From: Trebouxia sp. TZW2008
Taxonomy: Eukaryota > Chlorophyta > Trebouxiophyceae > Trebouxiales > Trebouxiaceae
Assembly (NCBI GenBank): GCA_002118135.1
Contig: BDIU01000449.1
Coordinates: 1 to 49,291, forward strand
DNA length: 49,291 nucleotides
Direction: 5' to 3'
Below, piece by piece: positions 12,130-20,840 of this stretch; positions within the stretch are counted from its first letter, which is position 1; each line of letters begins with the position of its first letter. The notes beneath the pieces are model-generated. The model ran no database searches. It had not been told where the DNA came from and saw nothing but the letters and a program-made list of their open reading frames with translations. The position numbers and the translations under genes are program-made.

Positions 12130-12985
12130 TGCCTCGAGCTGTACGAGCAACACTTTGCTTTTTCTCTCTGTAAACGACCTTTTTGTGCCCCTGCTTTTCT
12201 GAGCGTCCCCAATTTGGCTAGCAACAGCAATTCCACCAGCGAGCGGTGCCGGCCTGACAGTCATATGTTGTAGCTGCCCTTTTCTTGTGTCCTCACACAA
12301 TCAGGCGGCAGACAACCCACCAGCGCAGCTCTTGCTTTTTGCTGAGCCCAGTCGGGACACAAGCGCTGCCTCTGGTCCAGCAGTGAGGCTTTGCGTTGGC
12401 GCGGCTGCAAGGCTCTGAGGGTTGGCACCAGTCAGAGGTACAGAAGCACTGACCACGACGCGCCGGCAAAAGCTTTGCACTCGCATTTTGAAAAGCATAA
12501 TCGCCACTTGCGGAGCACGATCGCTGTTCAAAGCTTGCTTTCTAGAGCAGGAGTGTCAGACTGCTTTGACGCTGCACAGTTGCTGTTATTGGGAGGCTGT
12601 GATGCGCAGGATTGTCGTGCCTGCTCGTAAATCCAGTCAGTTGCTCTAGCCATGGTACATGATGTCTACGCTTGGTGCATGTTTGAAACTGAGATGAAAA
12701 TTTTTGCAAGTTCTGAGTCTCTGTGTGCTTTGCTTTAGCATGACTACAGTAAGTGAGCTAGTGGACCAGGGCGATATTCCTGAAGAGCGCAAGGACCATG
12801 TCAAGAAAGCCTTGCGTGACTTGGGGTATGCCCCAAACAGAGCAGTCGGCAAGGCTCTCTTGAAGATTTCTGAGAAGCACATGACAGACGCTGGCATGAG
12901 CGTTGTGGATGCCAATGCTGTACTAGCTGAAGTGGAGCCACTTCAGGGTAGCCTACTGTTGTACATCATCACTTTAGCTCTGCTC
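12130..12985 (+). repeat. Inverted duplication, copy 2 (promoter, exon 1, start of intron 1)
   Basis: This is the partner of the minus-strand segment at about 120-1035. It carries the upstream region and first exon of the nuclease-kinase gene. The two arms are about 11 kb apart, head-outward, with the recombinase gene and the 176-bp array between them. Confidence 0.75.
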
Positions 12986-15881
12986 AATGATTGAGCCACT
13001 TTCTTGTGGTTGACATTGTTCTCTCCATGCTTGTATGCCATTCATCAACAGTATCGCTTGTCATCAACTTTGTGCATTCTTTTGCAAATCCAAGTGCCAG
13101 GTCAGAACTTGATGCTTGTCTCTGAGACTTGCTGACGGTTGCTTTCATAGGCTGCTCCTTGATTGTGGTGCCATCGATGTGCACTATGCTTTTGAATAGT
13201 CAAGCCAACCTTGCTTGTGTGAATGTCCCACCCTTTGTGCCGCTCAATAGGCTGAATTAGGCATGAAATACACAGTAATTGCTCACTTTGTTCATGCATG
13301 CAGACAAATGCTGCAAGGCCAAGAACATTTTCTGACATTGTGAGCTGGCCAGAATTCACAACAGAGGCCCTTCAGCTTGAGAACAGCCTTTATGACACCA
13401 AGCTCGTGTTCAGTTTACCAACCTTTGGCATTGACAGCAGAGCTGTTGCGCCGGCTGCAGATGAGGCTGAGAGGTGTCATTTGTGTAGCCGTGCAAGGTG
13501 TCAATGCCGCAGCTGCACATTTAGGAATCAAGGCTGAGTATGCTTGGGGTGGCAGTGGCCGCAGCAGCAGCCTGACAGACCTTGTTGTTCGCAAATCTGG
13601 TGAGCAATCTGATCTTCAACAGTTGAGCCGCCTGGTGCTGGGAGCAGCTGAGATCAAAGGCAGCTGGCAGTTCAGTTGCAGCGAGGCGAGACTTTGAAGG
13701 CGCTATTGCATGATCCAGAGCGCATTGATGACGTCCTGCTGGCATTGCAACAGGTGTTTCAGTCTGTCAGTCTATCAGTCTCTTGCGTGCTAGCCAAAGC
13801 TAGGGTAATGTACTCTTGATGCAAGCTGTAGACTCATGCACATGCCGTGGCAAGAGCCCAGCAATATCAGACGGTTGCTTGGCCATGAATGCTCTACGGT
13901 CAAGCCATCATGACATGACATGACATGGAGCTCGTGGCTTCATCTGCAGCTAAGTCACCATGCCTGTTGCTTTGCTATGGGTGCGAAAATCTGCACAACC
14001 TGAAAGTCAGACAGACAGAGTGAGTAGTACGGTGAGCAATGCAGGCTTATGGGGATGCAGTCACGGACGAGGCACTTTGGTTCTGCTCACAAACTACCAC
14101 ACCACGCTGTTTCTTAAAAGAGCCACCCATGCCATGGACAAGCGTTTGTGGGCTTCTGAGCTAGTGTGGTGGGACCAGAAGCACCCTTCAGCATGCTCTT
14201 GCTTGCTCAGATTCTTGCAAATCGCTGAAGAAATGCAAGATTGCAAATGCCAGTTGCGTCGTGAGGCAGTGCCACGTACTGCCACAGGATATGTAATCAA
14301 CGCATATCCTCAACAGACACAAGCGCCTTTAGTCAAGAGATTACGTTCCCAAGCACACGCCACTATCACCCTCAATGCCTCAAGCACCAATGGAAAAGGC
14401 CGTGAGTTTGGCCACAAGTCTCAACCCTGAGCCAGATCAAGCTCTTTGTCTGCTGAGTCAGGTAGTTTTGCAAAGTTGATGCCACGCAAGCTGTTATTGG
14501 TGTCGCATTATGTTGTGGAAGTCGCTGAAGGTCATTTGATGGTATGACTGATTCTAGTTCTGCAAGCTAGCTAGCACTGTGGTAGTTGCACATCGTCTCT
14601 TGATAGATCTGAGCTTATGGCACTATTTGTGGCTCGAAGCGCACTGATGCATCACGCAGCGTTTTGCGACCTCGTGATGGTTGCTTGGATGTCGGGGTGT
14701 CTTGAGCATGTTCATGACCGTTAGACTGCCATACCTTGCAAATACAATGGGCCAAGGGCCTAGAGGACTTCCAAGCCTTGATGTTGAGCCTGAGCTGAGC
14801 TTTGCGCAACTAGGGCTCTCAGACACATTGTTTGGGGATGGGCAACATGGCCAAACATTGATGGTGAGCTTTTGTCGGATTCAGGGCTCCATGGTCATCA
14901 GCCTCCTGCTTCAAGCGCATAAGCGTACTTTGTGCCTTTTGAGCTTGGGGACATGTTGTGTACAATTTGAGCAAGCCTCAGCTTGTCCGCCATTGTCTTT
15001 GCGCATGCTTGCAGAAGTGAGAATAACCCCCAATGCAAGTGGAGTCAGACTATGTGATGCTATGTATGTTTGTTCCTGATACTTTACTAGCATGTGTTAT
15101 GCGTGTGTGCTAACGTCGATTGCAATGTGGTTTCATTGTGCAGGGCCGCTGCAATGACAAGACATATGCTGTCAAGTTATACGATTCTCGAAAATCGGAG
15201 GCTTTGCATGCGTATTTCCATGAGAAGAAGTGTCTGCAAAAGCTGGCCAGTTGCCCAGCCACCGTGCAGTTTGAGATGGCAGGCTGTTTACAAGATACGT
15301 TGTACCCTTGCCTTGTCACAACATACTTTGGCAGCCCCGCCAAAGGCAACCAGCTTGCAAAACATCAGCGTGTTGCAGCTGAACAAGCTCTCAAATGCCT
15401 ACACAACATTGGGGCTTGTCATGCGGACATCAGCATGACAAACTTGTTGTTTGACAGAAGTGGCGCTTGTTGCCTGGCAGACTTGGCAAAGTGTGTTTGA
15501 AAGCGTCCAAAGAGATGCAGAGCAAAGACAATGCACGACTGCGGTCTCTATGAGATACATTGCTTTGTAGCCGTTCTTCAGCTGCAAGAGTCCCTAGTTG
15601 CTAGTGATTTGCTTTGTTAGATTTGTTTCAGACTCTTTATTACTTTGGTCCGCAACTGCATGCAAGGGCTTTGCCATTGCAGTTTTGATAAGAGTGTATG
15701 GGACATGGGCCGTAAGGCACAATGTTTCACCAGGCCTTGCTTGTGGAGACTTCCACACATCTTTAGTTTGCGTGTTGTGTAACACAATGCACTTGTTTCT
15801 GCAGAGCATGACATGGCGCTATACATGTCGGCCTACTTGACGGGGCAACTGGCCAAGCTACAAGCTGCTGTCTTACATTGA
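12740..15881 (+). CDS. Restriction-endonuclease-fold plus protein-kinase protein, Crinkler-like architecture
   Basis: Exons: 12740-12947 (helical N-terminal module), about 13304-13761, 14061-14401, about 14700-14863, 15144-15494, 15807-15881 (stop). The second exon has FSLP/FGIDSR-type sequence, then an aspartate (LTDLVV) followed by AAEIKGSWQF: the D...E-x-K arrangement of restriction-endonuclease-fold nucleases. The third has VLLTNYHTTLFLKR, the strand pattern linking nuclease and kinase in this protein class. The kinase follows: Gly-loop FGDGQHG, lysine in YAVKLYD, catalytic loop HADISMTNLLF (H-x-D...N, Lys replaced by Ser as in many atypical kinases), then LADLA for DFG. It ends soon after, with a short C-lobe. 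Frame shifts at about 13.47 and 13.68 kb cancel each other; see findings. The exon 1/2 and 3/4 junctions are not resolved. Such proteins are known as nuclear effectors or genome-conflict proteins; that role is inferred here. Confidence 0.82.
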
Positions 15882-15890
15882 CGACGTAGT

Positions 15891-16253
15891 TGTAGCAACG
15901 ATAGTCGTATATGGGCTATGCAATTGGCTGCGTTACGTAGGCCATCACCCTTTTCGTTACAATTGGTTTCGGATTCTGGAACATGTCGTTCTGGTCACGC
16001 TTCGGACCTCAGAGAAAATGCTGAGGTCGCGAGTTCAATTCCTGTTTTCCGCTGCGCAACGCAAGGGGGTTCTCTCCCATTCCGAGGCGACTTACATGAT
16101 GCGTCCTGTGGGCGTGGCCCTTGCCGGGTCCGTGAGATTGTGTGTCGCTCGGGGACGCGCGATTTTAAGTGGGGGGGGGAATTGTAGCAACGCTAGTCGT
16201 ATATGGGCTCTGCAATTAGCTGCGTTACATCGGCCATCACCCTGTTCGTTACA
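15891..16253. mobile_element. TRIM-type miniature LTR retroelement, 363 bp
   Basis: Two 71-bp direct repeats, 15891-15961 and 16183-16253, differ at about six positions and both start TG and end CA. Two bases after the first comes TGGTTTCGGATT, placed like a tRNA primer-binding site (complement of a CCA end). Immediately before the second is a purine run, AAGTGGGGGGGGGAA, placed like a polypurine tract. The interior, about 220 bp, has no open reading frame. All four hallmarks of a terminal-repeat retrotransposon in miniature are present. A decayed 5-bp target duplication (gtagt / gcagc) is possible. It would depend on enzymes of an autonomous element. It begins 10 bp after the stop codon of the nuclease-kinase gene. 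Confidence 0.78.
16015..16054 (+). other. tRNA-like T-arm/B-box and hairpin inside the TRIM
   Basis: GACCTCAG and CTGAGGTC pair around AGAAAATG (about 16007-16030), followed at once by GCGAGTTCAATTCCTG, close to the polymerase III B-box consensus. There is no matching acceptor stem or clear A-box, so this is not a functional tRNA gene. It may be a tRNA-derived internal segment. Confidence 0.35.
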
Positions 16254-16336
16254 GCAGCAAGGCTGCTCAAATCCGAAGAAAGGCACTACCTGTAAAGCTT
16301 TTGATTGATGCCACACACGTGCTTGCTGATTTGCAG

Positions 16337-16502
16337 AGATTATGTTGACGAGATAGTAAACTGGTACAGCACCTTGCAACAAACGGCACACCTCGCACCT
16401 CTTGAGTCTCACACAAGCTGCGTCATACAAGTCACTAAACAAGACGCAATTGCGGCCTTCACTTGCATGACATTCAGTCAAAGGGAGAATGTTAACTTGT
16501 GA
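16337..16502 (+). CDS. Possible terminal exon of the nuclease-kinase gene, beyond the TRIM
   Basis: After a TTTGCAG acceptor, 54 codons stay open to a TGA at 16500. The start, DYVDEIVNWYSTLQQ, is protein-like and helical. If it belongs to the preceding gene, the TRIM sits in its last intron and the TGA at 15879 would be bypassed, but I cannot find a donor that gives the right phase. The frame alone is modest evidence. Confidence 0.3.
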
Positions 16503-16815
16503 CCGACATGTCGGGTAACATGAACAGGAAGAAGTTGAACTGATTTAAACATGATTCATACCTATGTCATCCTTTCAGAATCCTATCAGAACGTTGGTAA
16601 TCTCTGGCGTTTCACTGGCCCAGCTTTTGCACTAACTGCATACAACTTCTGCGGGATCAGCGCCAGATGACTGTAGCGACAGCGCCAGTGCTGTGCGCGC
16701 TCTGCGTATAGCTTTTGCGCTGACTATACGCAGCTTTCAAGCGGTCTGCACGCAGACAATCCAAAGTTTGAATTTGAATGAGTTATAGTAGTATTCCGTG
16801 GTTGTGGCCCAGGTG

Positions 16816-16868
16816 GCGCCGCAAGCGGCGCATAAGCAGGGGGTGTGCGCGGGGGAGGGCCCTGGGGC
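16816..16868 (+). other. Perfect 7-bp GC hairpin followed by a possible G-quadruplex
   Basis: GCGCCGC-AA-GCGGCGC (16816-16831) is a perfect hairpin with a two-base loop. From 16839 four G-runs follow closely: ggggg, ggggg, ggg and gggg within about 30 bases. The block is an isolated GC island next to AT-rich DNA. Confidence 0.6.
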
Positions 16869-16898
16869 TTCAAGGGGTCCTGGCAGCAATTAGTCAGC

Positions 16899-16993
16899 TG
16901 TCCCAGTGGCTCGTGTCCCACGAACTCTCTCCTTAGAACTCAAATTTCTGAGTTTTACAGATTTATGTTAGGAATTGCTGGGACACTGGGACA
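16899..16993. repeat. Short terminal-inverted-repeat element
   Basis: TGTCCCAGTG at 16899 is mirrored by CACTGGGACA ending at 16993. The homology continues inward (TGTCCCA / TGGGACAC) with a small gap. The 95-bp size and AT-rich centre fit a MITE-like or stem-loop element. A related aGTGGcccaGTGG motif follows at about 17065. Confidence 0.45.
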
Positions 16994-17390
16994 CTACTGC
17001 GTTACACCTCTACACTACTACACTAACTACTAGAATCATAAGGTTATTATTAAAAAAAATAAGCAGTGGCCCAGTGGATCAGTGGGGTAATTACACTACC
17101 TGCTTTCAAGTACCGTAGTAAAACCCTACCAATTCAAAATACAGACATTTGTCATGCTCTCTGCCTGCTTAGTAAGGGACACACCCTTACATAATCATGA
17201 TAGAACCCTAGCAATCACTGTAAATAACCCTAATGTCAGTGGTTAGTGTTGCAGATACATATATTTTTGCAGTAAAGACTGCGGATGCGATCATATGCCA
17301 CAGCCTGGAACCGAAGCCGGTTGTCATGTACAGCAGCCTTGCATTTGCAACAGTATCAGGATGCTGATCATTTTGTTGAGGGTCGTAAGC

Positions 17391-17426
17391 CCAAAAGTGG
17401 CGTACCGTCAGCCAAAAGTGGCGTAC
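17391..17426 (+). repeat. 15-bp direct repeat, two copies
   Basis: ccaaaagtggcgtac occurs at 17391 and 17412, exact, separated by 6 bp, about 255 bp upstream of the first candidate ATG of the hydroxylase gene. It may be a paired transcription-factor site; nothing else supports that. Confidence 0.4.
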
Positions 17427-17680
17427 AGTAATTGGACAGGGAAGTCATGACTGATAGCTCGTTAGGTCAACGCCTGCAGTGAACTGTCTTGGGCGGAGCT
17501 CTGGAGTGTCGCAGCGAATCGTTGTGCTTTGAAGTTTGGATTGTGATGTCATCCTGTGATGATGACAGCGGTGCGTGGTGATTGCTAGACTTTCGACAAT
17601 GCCCTAGCTTGCTCTGGGCGTTTGGCTTTTTTGTGCCGACAGTTGTGAAATGCTGTGCATTTCGAAGGAGCGTATCCGGA

Positions 17681-20368
17681 GATGGAGGAGGAGGAAGAGG
17701 AGGTTGTCGAGATGTCAGAGTCAGATCTGCTCAAGCTCCTCGACCAGCAAGAACCCGCTTTACAGGCAAGATTTACTGTGCTATTAGACCTATGATCACA
17801 GACCTTCTGCGCAAAGTCGGTGCACGTTAGGTGTGCTCGAGACTGTTCCGCAAAGTAACCGAGGAACGCAAGCCCCTTTCATTTCTAGATGAGAGAGAAG
17901 TGTCTCAATTGAGGCTCAAAGGGTAACATTGCTTGCACAGCTCTGTCAAGATAACTGATGCTATTGCAACACGTGCCCAGCGAAGCACGTTTGTTTCGCA
18001 CAGAGCAACATGCAATGCATCGTGAAGGACAAGCTGCTGTGTTGAGATTGAGAAATTGCGACTGCAGCTTTTTTGTCAAGGATGCTTGTGTTAGCGAGCA
18101 GCAGGCACAAGAGCTCCACAGTGGATCCTTGAAGTTGCATGCACAAGGTATTCTGCAGTCTGTTTGCATACTTCAATTCCTGCTTGTTTGAGCAATGCCT
18201 GTCATGCAGATACTTTTGTAACCCCTGCTTGAAGTATCTAAACTATAGCGGCGTCTGCAGGGCGCTTGGAAGAGGGGAAAAAAGTCCGCCTCATGCCTGA
18301 CATGTCTTTGGACAAATGCACAGGTATGCTCAAGGACCCAGGATGCTATGCAGTCTGATTGTCTCGCCATCAGCAGGCTTTTCCAGTGCAGCAATGATTC
18401 TACGCTAAATTCCTGAGCCACAACAGGCCCTGCCAGAGATTTTATATGGTCAGAACATATGGCCCTCAAAGGGAGGCTGACAATGACATGCATGGCATGG
18501 TGCAGACACATCAGCAAGAGGTGACCAGATCACTTGGTTGCATGAGGGAGATGAGTTCAGGCAAGGAGATTCTGCTGGGGTGCATGCAATGCAAGTGCTG
18601 CAGGTCTGCCTCACAGCTCATGCCTGGTTCACATTCATCTGTTGCCTTGCGCCAGCATGGCAACAAATTTGATGTTTTGGCTTGCAAATTCGAGACTTCC
18701 CCTGAATCTCTGCAACAGTGCGCTTGTTGACCAGTGCTTAATCATGCTGAGTTCAGGCTCACTTGACAGCTGCATCTTGCTGCTTGACCAGTCCTGGGGT
18801 GTATGCTAAATTTTGGCCATTTTATGTCATTAACCATATGTCATCTGAAGCAGCAACATACCGCAAGCACATCAAGATATCAGTCGGACACATCAATAGC
18901 GCTTTGGCATCATGTAGGCTTTGCAGCATGACTTGCATGGTATGATGGAGCTGAAGAAGAGGCAGGCAGAGTATCAATTAGCTGTATATATGGGTGGCGG
19001 CTCACAATATGTCAAGCACAGAGATGCACTTCCTGATGATGGGTCATCTGCAAATGAACGAAGGGTAGGCTCTTGCATCCAAGGCATGGCTGCTCTGATG
19101 GCGCAATTGGCAGCAGATTCTGGTATTGCCTGCCATCACCCTTGCTTTTGCCTGCTAAGGTCAAAGCAGGTTGTGGCTTACCTTTCTCAAGGCAGATGCT
19201 GTGTGCTGTGCCTCTGACTGCTACTGCGACTGCGACTGTGACCGTGACTGCGACTGACTGTGACTGTGACTGACTGTGACTGTGACTCTACGAGGCGAAC
19301 TCGCCCTTGTTTTGCGATGCTGCTCATCAGGCTGATGAATACGTGCGGCCGCTTTGCTTGGCTTGCCATTACAAACGCTACTTTACTGCCTGTGCAAAGC
19401 AAAGGCAAGCATGCACCGCAGGTGACTGCAATCTTGTATGCCAACCCTGACTGGCAGCCTGAATATGGAGGGCAGTTGCGCATCTGGGTGCCGCCATCAG
19501 CAGCAGCAGCAACAGCACCCTCGTCAGCATCATCAAAATTATCTATGCTTGCAAGCAGTGCTGCTGCAAGTAATGCCACCCTTGACCATGCAGACCAGTC
19601 TGTGCTTTGTCGCAGCAACCCAACAACTGGCAGTGCAAAAACACCAGCAGAGAGTCCATGCAGCTTGCCTGGAACTGAGGACGCATCAGGATCAGTCACA
19701 GAGCAGCAGTCACGTCCACATGAGACAAACGCAAGTGTACTAGCTGAAGCACCGCAAGGCATTCATGGAGCAGCGCATCAATCAAATGGCTCGTATTTGG
19801 CACAGCAGGACAGCTGTCCCACACGGACTCATAATGGCTCTCTTGGAGAATATCTCAATAGCCTGCATGTAGAAGACGATGGAGGTGGTGAGCAGGATCA
19901 TTGCCAGGCGTTACAGAGTACAAAAGGCCAGCACTCACGGTATGGTGTCACATTGCTCACAATGCCTTGAACCATTCTGCTCAGCTTGAGCACATCTCTT
20001 GGCATCTGGTTCTCACGACATTGTCACAGTGTGCACCGCACAACTGTAATAGTGGCAGCTACTGCACAATTCCGGAATTGTGCGCAATGTGGATCCACAG
20101 GCGTGAAGCTTTAGAGTGCATACATTCATTTGCAGGCATTGAGTAGCGTTACTGAGCTGTCTCGTGTGAAAATCCTCATTCTCACTTGCCATGCAGGCTA
20201 TTACAGGGGCGGTGTCAGGGTGTGTATGAGCATATAATTGATGGCGAGCAGGTGGTGGACATTGATCCCTTGGATTGCAGAATGGTTGTGTTCTTGAGTG
20301 GAGCCATTGACCATGCTGTGCTACCTAGTCATAAGCCTCGTGTAGCTGTGACTGCATGGTGTCAATGA
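17681..20368 (+). CDS. 2-oxoglutarate/Fe(II)-dependent prolyl 4-hydroxylase, EGLN-like
   Basis: Phase-consistent exons: 17981-18147, 18261-18323, 18521-18603, 18927-19064, 19422-19939, 20197-20368 (TGA). The double-stranded beta-helix motifs are complete: QLAVYMGGGSQYVKHRDALP gives the H-x-D iron ligands, ILYANPDWQPEYGGQLRIW follows, and the distal ligand and 2OG-binding Arg lie in IDHAVLPSHKPRVAVTAW. GDQITWLHEGDE matches the N-terminal part of the EGLN/PHD class. It should hydroxylate a prolyl residue of a protein substrate, possibly oxygen-dependent. Exon 19422-19939 adds roughly 130 residues rich in Ala, Ser and Thr between core strands (after RIWVPP, before VVDIDP). A Glu-rich first exon at 17681 (MEEEEEEVVEMSE) is plausible but its junction is not resolved, so the start is uncertain. 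Confidence 0.9.
19213..19287. repeat. GACTGT/GACTGC microsatellite in an intron
   Basis: Irregular 6-bp repeats of gactgc and gactgt, with gactgactg interruptions, fill about 75 bp of the intron between the H-x-D exon and the next exon of the hydroxylase gene. No coding role is apparent. Confidence 0.75.
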
Positions 20369-20840
20369 ACCATGTATACATCTGTACACACTGCAGTTTG
20401 GGTGACTGTGATAGTGACAGGCCCTGGCGGGCCAAGGCTGCAAGTTCAGTGCATCCTGGACTAGAATGCCTGCCATTATTGAGTGACTTCAACTGTCGGG
20501 TGGCATGACAGCCTATGGCAGCGACAGAAAATCGTACGCAACGCTGACGGGTGGCTCACCCGCATGCGCGTACAACGTGACACTGTGACCGCACCACCGA
20601 TTGGTGATTTGCAAATTTGAAAATAGCCTGACGAGCCTTGCGGGTGAGAAGATTTGACACTCTATTTGCTTGGCAAAGCCCAGCGAGCAAGCGAGCTACC
20701 GTAGGCCGAGCAAGGCTAGCTTCTTCGGCGAATGGGATGGCACGGTATGCCCCTGTCGATACTGCTGAGGCCAAAGCTTGCCGCCGCTGGCTAACGTTGA
20801 GCTTCGGAACCACCACGGCTGCTGTTGTTCGAGCTGAGCG
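20369..20840. other. Intergenic, GC-rich upstream of the 20.8-kb gene
   Basis: From about 20550 to 20840 base composition becomes GC-richer and both strands are open in places, as expected for a promoter/5'UTR region. No motif, TATA box or RNA gene is recognised. Confidence 0.4.

Larger units (their letters stand above)
16503..17680. other. Intergenic: G-rich block, short inverted repeats, AT-rich stretch
   Basis: No coding sequence is supported. The left half has the GC-rich hairpin and G-run block (16816-16868) and an inverted repeat (16899-16993). About 17030-17280 is AT-rich. 17391-17426 carries a 15-bp direct repeat. The right end should include the promoter of the prolyl hydroxylase gene; no convincing TATA box is seen. 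Confidence 0.5.

Noticed and set aside
16007..16046. tRNA gene
   Set aside because: A T-arm-like box and a hairpin are present, but there is no acceptor stem, D-arm or complete cloverleaf.
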